From Acidobacteriota bacterium (GTDB lineage: Bacteria > Acidobacteriota > Blastocatellia > Pyrinomonadales > Pyrinomonadaceae), in NCBI GenBank assembly GCA_024640445.1, contig JAHEEZ010000231.1, positions 1 through 5,545 of the forward strand: a DNA stretch of 5,545 nucleotides, written 5' to 3'. Below are positions 1-5,545 of the stretch, piece by piece. The notes below the pieces were generated by a model that saw nothing but the letters and a program-made list of their open reading frames with translations, searched no databases and was not told the DNA's origin. The number at the start of each line of letters is the position of its first letter. Position 1 is the stretch's first letter. A program made the translations under genes and the position numbers.

Positions 1-543
1 TACACGATGCTGGCCCACGGCGTTACCACCGGCGCTCTGTTCCTGCTTGTCGGATTCATTTATGAAAGAAGGCATACGCGGGAGATCAGCGAATACGGCG
101 GACTTTCGAACGTGATGCCGATATACGCGACCGTCTTCGTGATCACCACGATGGCGTCGATCGGACTTCCCTTCCTTAACGGTTTCGTAGGAGAGTTCCT
201 GATCATGATCGGGATGTGGTCATCGACCATCCTCTCCGGCAGTTGGAACCACATCGCGACGATGGCAGCCGGAACCGGTGTGATCTTTGCTGCCGTGTAC
301 CTCCTGTGGATGGTCCAGAGGGTTTTCTTCGGCAAGGTTACGAACGACAAGAACAAGTCGCTGAAGGACCTCAGCTTTCGCGAGATCGGCATAATGGTGC
401 CGCTTCTCTTCCTGATGGTCTACATGGGTGTCTATCCGAAGCCGATCCTGGAGACTTCCAGGGCGAGCGTAGCGGCGATCCAGAAGATCGTGATCGGCGA
501 GACCAAGGGCGGTTCGGTAACCGAACTCAATACCGACAGATAG
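1..543 (+). CDS. nuoM: NADH-quinone oxidoreductase subunit M, C-terminal part (5' end outside the window)
   Basis: This is the C-terminal 180 residues of the NuoM antiporter-like membrane subunit of respiratory complex I, which couples NADH:quinone electron transfer to proton pumping in the cytoplasmic membrane. The reading frame is open from base 1 (Tyr-Thr-Met-Leu-Ala-His-Gly), so the gene begins upstream; the ATG at 7 is an internal Met. Family marks that are visible include LAHGVTTGALFLLVG, with the membrane histidine of the HG motif, then YGGL, then the LPFLNGFVGEF segment whose glutamate matches the conserved C-terminal-half Glu of NuoM. Several hydrophobic helices follow (about residues 40-60, 80-105 and 128-145), then a short polar tail ending at TAG 541-543. 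nuoN follows on the same strand after a short gap, the normal end of a nuo operon. NuoL and MrpA/D paralogues share these motifs, but the nuoN neighbour and the C-terminal length fit NuoM best. Confidence 0.93.
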   Translation, partial: YTMLAHGVTTGALFLLVGFIYERRHTREISEYGGLSNVMPIYATVFVITTMASIGLPFLNGFVGEFLIMIGMWSSTILSGSWNHIATMAAGTGVIFAAVYLLWMVQRVFFGKVTNDKNKSLKDLSFREIGIMVPLLFLMVYMGVYPKPILETSRASVAAIQKIVIGETKGGSVTELNTDR

Positions 544-594
544 ATCGGAGCGGCTTTCGGGCCCTGGATGCCCGGCGCACTCCGAATTGCGAAA

Positions 595-2133
595 ATGAAC
601 ACGATTTTGCTAGCAGAACTCATAGATCCGAATATCAACGTCCCGGTGATACTGCCCGAAATGCTCCTGGCGTTGACGGGTATCATTGTGATGCTTTACG
701 ACAGCCTGCGACCGGGCAAGGAGCGGGTGACGGGCGTCATATCCCTCACAGGCCTGGCGCTTTCGGCTGTTGCTCTCTTCCTTCTTTGGACGTCAACCGG
801 CAATCCTTCGAGTGCCTTTAACGGGATGATCGTCGTCGACAGCCTGAGGATGAGCTTTACGGTCGTCTTCCTGCTTGTCGCCGCGCTGACGATCCTGATC
901 TCGACCGTCTGGGTGGAGAATGAGAAATTCGCGGCGGGCGAATACCATGTTCTTTTGCTGTTCGCGACCGTCGGGATGATGTTCATGGCGTCTGGGAATG
1001 ATCTGGTGATCATATTCCTGGGGCTGGAGACTCTTTCAATCGCAACCTATGTAATGGCTGGATTGAGGAGGCGGGACCTTCGCTCGAATGAAGCGGCGAT
1101 GAAGTACTTCATTCTCGGCTCTTACGCTTCGGGCTTCCTACTTTATGGAATGGCGCTGGTATACGGCGCGGTCGGTTCCACTAACATCACTGAGATCGCA
1201 CTCAAGTCGGGCAATGCTTCTTATCCCGCGCTTCTTCTGATCGGCGCCGCGATGCTGATCGTCGGCTTCGGTTTCAAAGTCGCAACAGTGCCGTTCCACG
1301 TCTGGACCCCGGATGTTTACGAGGGAGCTCCAACGCCGATAACCGGATTCATGGCGGCCGGTCCGAAAGCTGCCGGATTCGCGTCGTTCATTCGGGTCTT
1401 TGTGATCGGATTTCCGTTGATCGCGGGTGTCCAGGCTTCGCAGTATCTTCATGACTCGTGGGTGACCGCTTTGTCGGTGATGGCGATCCTGACGATGACG
1501 GTCGGAAACGTGGCGGCCATAGTCCAGAACAACGTCAAGCGCATGCTGGCGTATTCTTCGATCGCGCACGCCGGTTACGCACTTGTGGGGTTCATAGGCG
1601 CGGGAGTCGCGGCAAGTTCCGCTTCAAGGGACAAGGCCATAGCGGCAGTGGCCTTCTATATGCTCACCTACGCGGTGACGAACCTGGGCGCGTTCGCGAT
1701 AGTCACGCTGGTGGCGAGAAAGAACGACCGTAGAACGGATTTCGAAGACTACAACGGAATAGGGTTCCGCTCTCCGGTGCTGGCGTTCTCGCTCTCGCTG
1801 TTCATGCTTTCGTTGCTCGGACTGCCATTAACTGCAGGTTTCATTGGAAAGGTGCTTGTGTTCAAACCGGCGCTTGAGGCCGGGACGTCGCTAATGGTGA
1901 TCCTGGTTGTGGTTGCGGTCATTAACACCGCGATCTCAGCCTATTACTATCTGAGGCTGATCGTCGTGATGTTCTTCCGCGAAAGGACTGAAGAATGGAA
2001 GGAGCCCCGTATGCCAACCGCGCTCGCGGCGGTCCTGGCGATTACGATCATAGGTGTTTTCTACTTTGGAATCTTCGGCAACAACGTGATCGAGGTATTC
2101 TCGAAATATCCGATCAGCGTCCAGGCCAGGTGA
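595..2133 (+). CDS. nuoN: NADH-quinone oxidoreductase subunit N
   Basis: NuoN is an antiporter-like, proton-translocating subunit of complex I in the cytoplasmic membrane. From the ATG at 595 it has 512 residues, slightly longer than many NuoN proteins. An in-frame ATG at 568 would add nine residues (MPGALRIAK). I prefer 595 because the hydrophobic NuoN start (MNTILLAELIDP) begins there, but neither start has a strong ribosome site. Numbering from 595, the conserved charged residues are visible: Glu145 in FLGLETLSIATYVMAG, Lys228 in FGFKVATVPFHVW followed by TPDVYEGAP, Lys258 in AAGPKAAGFA, Lys315 in NNVKRMLAYSSIAHAGY, and Lys419 in LTAGFIGK. These correspond to the proton-channel residues of the family, so the protein looks functional. 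Many hydrophobic helices run along its length, with a polar stretch (RERTEEWKEPRM) before the last one. It is the last nuo gene here and is followed 28 bases later by a strong terminator. Confidence 0.96.
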   Translation: MNTILLAELIDPNINVPVILPEMLLALTGIIVMLYDSLRPGKERVTGVISLTGLALSAVALFLLWTSTGNPSSAFNGMIVVDSLRMSFTVVFLLVAALTILISTVWVENEKFAAGEYHVLLLFATVGMMFMASGNDLVIIFLGLETLSIATYVMAGLRRRDLRSNEAAMKYFILGSYASGFLLYGMALVYGAVGSTNITEIALKSGNASYPALLLIGAAMLIVGFGFKVATVPFHVWTPDVYEGAPTPITGFMAAGPKAAGFASFIRVFVIGFPLIAGVQASQYLHDSWVTALSVMAILTMTVGNVAAIVQNNVKRMLAYSSIAHAGYALVGFIGAGVAASSASRDKAIAAVAFYMLTYAVTNLGAFAIVTLVARKNDRRTDFEDYNGIGFRSPVLAFSLSLFMLSLLGLPLTAGFIGKVLVFKPALEAGTSLMVILVVVAVINTAISAYYYLRLIVVMFFRERTEEWKEPRMPTALAAVLAITIIGVFYFGIFGNNVIEVFSKYPISVQAR

Positions 2134-2161
2134 CAAGTTCATCAGCATAGTATCTTGGAAA

Positions 2162-2189
2162 GGCGGTCTTTGACCGCCGATCTTTTTTT
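2162..2189 (+). terminator. Rho-independent terminator closing the nuo operon
   Basis: A perfect seven-base inverted repeat, GGCGGTC (2162-2168) and GACCGCC (2172-2178), has a TTT loop. After GATC it is followed by seven consecutive T (2183-2189). It lies 28 bases past the nuoN stop, which is where an intrinsic terminator would be expected. The T run ends directly against the ribosome binding site of the next gene, so that gene either has a promoter inside or just upstream of this region or depends on read-through. Confidence 0.85.
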
Positions 2190-2195
2190 GGGAGG
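2190..2195 (+). promoter_or_regulatory. Strong ribosome binding site for the acyltransferase gene
   Basis: GGGAGG lies 12 bases before the ATG at 2208 and supports that start. Its GGAG (2191-2194) can pair with CTCC (2201-2204) just before the start codon, across a six-base loop. This four-pair stem is weak and may be chance. Confidence 0.65.
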
Positions 2196-2207
2196 ATCTG
2201 CTCCGCA

Positions 2208-2885
2208 ATGGAACGGGACGCGAAAAGCCGGTATACCGAAGTGGAAATTGAAGGATGGAACCGCAGGTCCGCCTACCGCTTCTTCCGGGAATTCGAGGAT
2301 CCCTTCTTCAATATGACCGCGCAGTTGGACGTCACGGCCCTCGACCGCCTCTGCAGGGAGGAAGGCCTTTCGTTCTCGATCTCGGCGCTCTATTTTTCCC
2401 AACTGACTGCAAATTCGATCGACGAATTCAGAATACGGCTTCTGGACGGGCGGCCTGTGAAGTACGATCTGGTGGAGGCTACGCAGACCATCCTTCTGGA
2501 GAATGAGAGCTTCGGGTTCTGTTATTTTCCCTGGAAGGAGCGCCTTCGCGAATTCAATAGCGAAGGCAGACGAATGGTCGAAGAGTACAGGCGTCTGGCG
2601 ACCTTCGACGTCGAGAACGACCGCATCGATCTCATTTATTACTCCGTCATCCCCTGGGTTTCGTTCACGAGCTTCAAACACGCCAGCCGTTTTGACCGCA
2701 CGCAGACCGTCCCAAGGATCGTGTTCGGGAAGAAGTTCGAGAATTCAGGGATGGTGTGTATTCCGGTCTCGGTGGAAGCGAATCACGCAGTGATGGACGG
2801 ATTGCACGTCGGTCGATACTTTGAGAGATTGCAGGAAAATTTCGATTGCTGCTCCGATTTTTTGGAAATGGGTAGAGAGGCATGA
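2208..2885 (+). CDS. Chloramphenicol acetyltransferase-like O-acyltransferase (CatA fold)
   Basis: A 225-residue cytosolic protein, close to the roughly 215-220 residues usual for the chloramphenicol acetyltransferase family. These are trimers that move an acetyl group from acetyl-CoA to a hydroxyl. The family pattern runs end to end: W17-x-R19-R20 with F25-F26 near the N-terminus, MTAQLDVT (36-43), DEFRIRL (72-78), SVIPWVSFTSF (146-156), and NHAVMDGLHVGRYFERLQ (192-209). In known enzymes the last motif carries the catalytic His, here His193, and an Asp, here Asp197, that salt-bridges to an N-terminal Arg, here Arg19. Ser146 matches the serine that contacts the substrate. The usual HHAV is NHAV, so the non-catalytic first His is Asn. 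The start is set by GGGAGG at 2190. The stop overlaps the start of the next gene by four bases. The fold and probable acyl transfer are well supported. Chloramphenicol as the substrate is not, since chromosomal members often act on unknown acceptors. Confidence 0.85.
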   Translation: MERDAKSRYTEVEIEGWNRRSAYRFFREFEDPFFNMTAQLDVTALDRLCREEGLSFSISALYFSQLTANSIDEFRIRLLDGRPVKYDLVEATQTILLENESFGFCYFPWKERLREFNSEGRRMVEEYRRLATFDVENDRIDLIYYSVIPWVSFTSFKHASRFDRTQTVPRIVFGKKFENSGMVCIPVSVEANHAVMDGLHVGRYFERLQENFDCCSDFLEMGREA

Positions 2886-3355
2886 CTGTCGCGGAGGAAA
2901 TCGCAGCTTCGATGGGCCTCGAGTGGCTCCCGACCATCTACTCCGAAAAGGTGCGGACTCTGCGGACGCGTTCGTATGAGTTTGACGTTCCTCAGAAGGA
3001 GAACATGGCTTCGATCCAGCACACACTGCTGGGTATTGAACTCAAGGTCGGCCGGATGCGTATGACGTGTCCGGATCTCTCCACCGCGCGCTACTTGCGC
3101 GTATTCGCCAGGCTGGGCTGCAAAGAAGTTGCCGTGCCTTATGACATCTCACTTATCCCAGGGCTTGCCGACGAACTCGAGTCTTCCTGGCAGAGGACAG
3201 TACTTCTTGTGACGGACAGGGCCAATGACAGATCGCAGGCTGCATCGTCGAAGATGCGTTCACTGGTAGTCAAAGCCATACGCGAAGAGGTCGCCCGGAT
3301 CGGGGCGGGTGAAAAAATGCCGCTATTCAACACGCGAACGCGGCAGCGGGATTGA
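2882..3355 (+). CDS. Conserved-looking hypothetical protein translationally coupled to the acyltransferase
   Basis: I do not recognise this 157-residue protein. Its ATG overlaps the TGA of the acyltransferase gene (ATGA, 2882-2885), with a purine-rich GGTAGAGAGG just before it, so translational coupling is very likely. It has no signal peptide or membrane segment and looks soluble and mixed alpha/beta. By eye, residues 48-63 (TLLGIELKVGRMRMTC) look like strands. Residues 66-78 look like a helix leading into a strand (KEVAVPYD, 81-88), followed by a helix (GLADELESSWQR, 94-105), a hydrophobic strand (TVLLVTD, 106-112) and a C-terminal charged helix (SKMRSLVVKAIREEVARIG, 123-141). The tail is basic and probably flexible. 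Two cysteines (63, 80) are not in a metal-binding spacing, and no catalytic motif is evident. The helix-strand alternation recalls a small nucleotide- or ligand-binding fold, but that is only an impression. Context suggests it helps or accompanies the acyltransferase. Confidence 0.75.
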   Translation: MTVAEEIAASMGLEWLPTIYSEKVRTLRTRSYEFDVPQKENMASIQHTLLGIELKVGRMRMTCPDLSTARYLRVFARLGCKEVAVPYDISLIPGLADELESSWQRTVLLVTDRANDRSQAASSKMRSLVVKAIREEVARIGAGEKMPLFNTRTRQRD

Positions 3356-3436
3356 AGAGGGCGTTGTTTCGCCGGTATTGAGTCTCCTCCGGCATTGTTT
3401 TACAGGTTCCTGAAGTAGTAATATAGGTCTCAGCAT

Positions 3437-4354
3437 ATGTTCGACTCGCCACCAGTTTTGCATAACACGCTTTCACTCCCTTTTCCATACAATCAGCAAA
3501 CCTTTTGCCGGTATGAACCGATCGAGAAGAAGATCGAACACGCAAAGGTCCTGATCGTAAACGATCTCCTGCGCTATGAATCGGACCTTTCGGAACTTGC
3601 GAAGGAGGAATGGGGAGCGGAGGTCCCGAAGCATTTAAGGCTCGAGAACATGCTTTCCCAGATGGCGTGTGACAATATCGCAAAGAACGTTCAAAGGCTC
3701 GTAAAACAGCCGAAATCGCTCACAGTCCACCTCTCAGAGATCTCTCAGGCAGCTTCGACCTTCAAACCGGACGCAATTGTACTTTCGGGTACTCTTTCCG
3801 ACTTCGACCATTACAATACTGAATTCCTGGAGAGTTTCGCGAAATTCATACGTAAAACGAAAATTCCCGTCCTCGGCATCTGCGGTGGGCACCAGTTGGT
3901 GGCTTACTCGTTCGGCAGCGAACTCAAGACGCTGGACGGACTTGAGCCCGGGAAGAAACGGATCGGACGTGTTGCGGAGTTTCAATATCGATACGTAAAG
4001 ATAACCGATGTTTCGGACCCTATCTTCGAAGGAATGGGCGACCCCAACAGCGGCGTGTGGCAGGAGTACTCTATCGAAGGACATCTGCTGCGGGTCTGGC
4101 AGAATCACGGGCTTCAGGCGATGGGAATTCCGGACGGATTCCGGCATCTGGCAAAGTCATATCTATGCCACAACCAGATGATGGTGAAGCGGTCTGAAAA
4201 ACAACTTATCTACACGGTCCAGTTCCACCTTGAGAAGTCTTTCGAGGACTGGTCGAAGAACCCCACGAGGTGGGAACATCCTAACGAGTCCCGCGACGGC
4301 CGCATCCTCTTCGAGAATTTCCTGCAACTCGCTCTGGAACACAAAACCAAATAA
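3437..4354 (+). CDS. Class I glutamine amidotransferase-like (peptidase C26/GATase-1 fold) protein
   Basis: A 305-residue soluble protein with a class I glutamine amidotransferase domain, the triad fold that hydrolyses glutamine or gamma-glutamyl amides. The domain begins near residue 36 (HAKVLIVNDLL). It contains DAIVLSGTLSDFDHY (112-126, the oxyanion-side loop), the nucleophile elbow GICGGHQLVA (147-156) with Cys149, WQNHGLQAMGIPDGF (221-235, the usual substrate-side NHG/SHG region), and VQFHLEKSF (261-269). His264 and Glu266 complete the triad; the common HPE is HLE here, which keeps both catalytic residues. It ends with the family-like DGRILFENFL. About 35 extra N-terminal residues precede the domain, and residues 47-100 form an insertion rich in charged helices. 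No synthetase partner is adjacent, so it may act as a stand-alone hydrolase, like gamma-glutamyl-GABA hydrolases, or supply ammonia to a protein encoded elsewhere. The start is moderately sure: AGG lies nine bases upstream and no better in-frame ATG exists before the domain. Confidence 0.85.
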   Translation: MFDSPPVLHNTLSLPFPYNQQTFCRYEPIEKKIEHAKVLIVNDLLRYESDLSELAKEEWGAEVPKHLRLENMLSQMACDNIAKNVQRLVKQPKSLTVHLSEISQAASTFKPDAIVLSGTLSDFDHYNTEFLESFAKFIRKTKIPVLGICGGHQLVAYSFGSELKTLDGLEPGKKRIGRVAEFQYRYVKITDVSDPIFEGMGDPNSGVWQEYSIEGHLLRVWQNHGLQAMGIPDGFRHLAKSYLCHNQMMVKRSEKQLIYTVQFHLEKSFEDWSKNPTRWEHPNESRDGRILFENFLQLALEHKTK

Positions 4355-4355
4355 A

Positions 4356-4379
4356 AAAAGGAGGCCGCTGCCTCCTTTT
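4356..4379. terminator. Bidirectional intrinsic terminator between convergent genes
   Basis: A ten-pair hairpin, AAAAGGAGGC (4356-4365) and GCCTCCTTTT (4370-4379), has a CGCT loop. Read on the minus strand, the stem is followed by an uninterrupted run of seven T (complement of 4353-4359), the stronger direction, serving the gene that ends at 4401. Read on the plus strand, it lies directly after the amidotransferase-like stop (TAA 4352-4354) but has only TTTT then CCC, so it is probably weaker that way. Confidence 0.85.
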
Positions 4380-4400
4380 CCCTTATCTCAGTTAATTATC

Positions 4401-5054
4401 TCAGGTTCCATCGTCGCTTTCTGAGCTTCCATTCCGTATCTGTGCCGTTGGTTCATCGGTCTCAGGGGCACGGACAGGTTTCATCTCGATCTCGGAACTC
4501 GAGAGCGGTGCCAGTTTGTCTTCCCTTTGGCGGGAAAGTTTCGGCTTTTGCCTTTCCTTGTCCAGAGCCGTTTCGAAGAACTCCGCTTTGTTGGCAAGTT
4601 CATCCGCGGACATGGCTAGCGCGTCTGCCGCCGATAATTTCGACATCGTCTTTACGCCGCCGTTCTTGCCATAGACGTATACGATCTCTTCGCCATGCGA
4701 TCCGTATTTGACCATTACCATTCGCAGCTTTGGATCACCCCTGAATACCCGAGTTTCCGTCCTGTTTCCGTAACCATCAGCAACGGTCGTCACTGTCGAA
4801 AGATCCCCGAGCGTCCGGGCAATGCTCTGCGACGTAGTCCCGGGCGTCTCCTGCGCTGGTTCCGCTGTTGACGTGACCGAAGCCGCGTCCATTTCGCCCA
4901 CAGGATCACCACCGCGCGGCGACACGTCCTTGTCGGTGATGACCACCTGGCCCCTGTTCACAACGAGATTGTTGCTGACAAAAACATATACTGCGGTACC
5001 TAGAATGATCGCGGCGATCAAAAGCGGCGCGAATTTAGCAAATTTTGCAAGCAT
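4401..5054 (-). CDS. Membrane-anchored hypothetical protein with a small extracytoplasmic domain
   Basis: A 217-residue protein of unknown function. Its N-terminus is MLAKFAKFAP, followed by a hydrophobic segment (about residues 10-27, PLLIAAIILGTAVYVFVS). The lysines before this segment and the absence of a clear cleavage site point to a signal anchor with the rest outside the cytoplasmic membrane. Residues 28-46 (VSNNLVVNRGQVVITDKDVSP) precede a low-complexity Ala/Thr/Glu/Gly linker (47-80). A compact, probably beta-rich domain follows (about 85-137), with VTTVADGYGNRTETRVFRGD and MVMVKYGSHGEEIVYVYGKNG as its most ordered parts. Next come an Ala-rich helix (141-170) and a charged, disordered C-terminus. 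I have the impression that similar 'GNRTETR...VYG.NG' domains occur in acidobacterial hypothetical proteins, but I cannot check this. It lies 78 bases downstream of the pilus-like gene on the same strand and is probably co-transcribed. No good ribosome site is seen before the ATG. Confidence 0.75.
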   Translation of the reverse strand: MLAKFAKFAPLLIAAIILGTAVYVFVSNNLVVNRGQVVITDKDVSPRGGDPVGEMDAASVTSTAEPAQETPGTTSQSIARTLGDLSTVTTVADGYGNRTETRVFRGDPKLRMVMVKYGSHGEEIVYVYGKNGGVKTMSKLSAADALAMSADELANKAEFFETALDKERQKPKLSRQREDKLAPLSSSEIEMKPVRAPETDEPTAQIRNGSSESDDGT

Positions 5055-5132
5055 ATTGATAATTGAGTTCTGCCCTGATCAGTTTGGAAACGACAGCTGC
5101 CGTGCCGCGTCTGCGCTATATGGACGTCTGGC

Positions 5133-5545
5133 CTATTTTTCGGCGACTCCGAGGACAAAGTTGCTAACAGCCACCAGGCCGTTAGAAAGGCTGCTCGAGT
5201 TATATATGATCGTGGAAGTACCCCCGCCGGAGAGATCGTAATTTGGGGCTCCGAATCCCGCGGCCATATTGTTGGGGTCGTAGGGAGCGACAACGATGTT
5301 TCCCTGCAGGGTTCCGGTTCCGCCGCCAAGTCGTACCACTCCTCCGGGGCCAGTCACCAGGATCAGTCCATTGAAATTGAAATTGCCACTCAAGGTAAGA
5401 GTTCCTGTTACAACAAGTATCCCTCCCCCTGCTCCAGTAAACGAAACGTTCCCGTCACAGAATGTTATGCCCGTCGCGTTCAGATTGTCGCCGAAGTTTG
5501 GCGGCGTTACGCCGCTCGCGAAGTATCTGCCCGAAAATACAGACA
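5133..5545 (-). CDS. C-terminal part of a PilX-like type IV pilus assembly / beta-repeat surface protein (5' end outside the window)
   Basis: On the minus strand the frame is open from the right edge of the window to TAG at 5133-5135. It gives 136 C-terminal residues; the start is missing and the TTG at 5393 is internal. The sequence is glycine-, asparagine- and threonine-rich with alternating hydrophobic residues: GITFCDGNVSFTG, then GGGILVVTGTLTLSGNFNFN and GLILVTGPGGVVRLGGGTGT, then LQGNIVVAPYDPNN, GGGTSTIIYNSSSL and VAVSNFVLGVAEK. This stacked short-strand pattern resembles the beta-helix-like C-terminal region I associate with long PilX-type pilus assembly proteins, which have a prepilin-like N-terminus not visible here. 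It would be exported and act at the cell surface or in the pilus. A different beta-solenoid surface protein is possible, because the diagnostic N-terminal part lies outside the window. The membrane-anchored gene at 5054 follows on the same strand, and no terminator is seen in between. Confidence 0.6.
   Translation of the reverse strand, partial: SVFSGRYFASGVTPPNFGDNLNATGITFCDGNVSFTGAGGGILVVTGTLTLSGNFNFNGLILVTGPGGVVRLGGGTGTLQGNIVVAPYDPNNMAAGFGAPNYDLSGGGTSTIIYNSSSLSNGLVAVSNFVLGVAEK

Noticed and set aside
216..821. Long open frame of 201 codons across the nuoM-nuoN junction
   Set aside because: It lies in another frame of two confidently identified genes, is Arg/Asp/Gly-rich as expected of a shadow frame, and has no family resemblance.
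2142..2681. Minus-strand open frame of 179 codons opposite the acyltransferase gene
   Set aside because: It is antisense to a clear CAT-fold gene and crosses the terminator hairpin; no recognisable protein features.
3371..3401. Hairpin GCCGG ... CCGGC followed by ATTGTTTT, a possible terminator after the 157-residue gene
   Set aside because: The stem has only five pairs with a 13-base loop and the T run is short and interrupted, so it is too weak to call.
3395..3424. Promoter-like TTGTTT - 18 bases - TAATAT before the amidotransferase-like gene
   Set aside because: The predicted transcript start would lie about six bases from the ATG and leave out the putative ribosome site, so chance similarity is as likely.
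3327..3683. Minus-strand open frame of 118 codons opposite the start of the amidotransferase-like gene
   Set aside because: Composition is shadow-like, no ribosome site or motif, and it overlaps two plus-strand genes.
5055..5132. Imperfect palindrome ACGACAGCTGCCGT and repeated CAGACG in the gap between the minus-strand genes
   Set aside because: Short and imperfect, with no T run or spacing typical of a terminator or operator.
4822..5241. Plus-strand open frame of 139 codons opposite the two minus-strand genes
   Set aside because: It is antisense to the membrane-anchor gene and the PilX-like end. The minus-strand reading gives a coherent signal anchor and beta-repeat protein, and this one does not.

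Overview
The window looks like bacterial chromosome of moderate GC content. My best guess for the source is an acidobacterium of the Blastocatellia/Pyrinomonadaceae type. That rests on the overall feel of the NuoN, PilX-like and membrane-anchored proteins and is recalled rather than searched, so it is tentative. No tRNA, rRNA, CRISPR array, insertion sequence or phage gene is visible.

Layout, left to right. Positions 1-2133 (+) hold the distal end of a respiratory complex I (nuo) operon: the C-terminal part of nuoM, cut by the window edge, and a complete nuoN. A clean GGCGGTC-TTT-GACCGCC hairpin with a seven-T run (2162-2189) closes the operon. Positions 2208-3355 (+) hold a two-gene unit: a chloramphenicol-acetyltransferase-fold acyltransferase with its catalytic histidine region intact, and a 157-residue protein of unknown function. 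The second gene starts inside the stop codon of the first (ATGA overlap). After an 81-base gap, 3437-4354 (+) encodes a free-standing class I glutamine amidotransferase-like protein with a Cys-His-Glu triad. A hairpin at 4356-4379 separates it from the convergent minus-strand genes and can probably terminate from both sides.

On the minus strand, transcription enters from the right edge. First comes the C-terminal 136 residues of a glycine-rich, beta-repeat protein resembling the C-terminus of PilX-like type IV pilus assembly proteins (5545-5133). After a 78-base gap comes a 217-residue protein with one N-terminal membrane segment and a small predicted extracytoplasmic domain (5054-4401).

How the genes work together: NuoM and NuoN are antiporter-like proton-pumping subunits of NADH:quinone oxidoreductase. 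The acyltransferase and the unknown protein are almost certainly co-expressed. The amidotransferase-like gene may belong with them, but it has its own leader region. The minus-strand pair is probably the tail of a pilus or surface-related cluster. The least understood part is the acyltransferase / unknown / amidotransferase-like trio. Its acceptor substrate cannot be read from the sequence, and I do not claim a proven new system.
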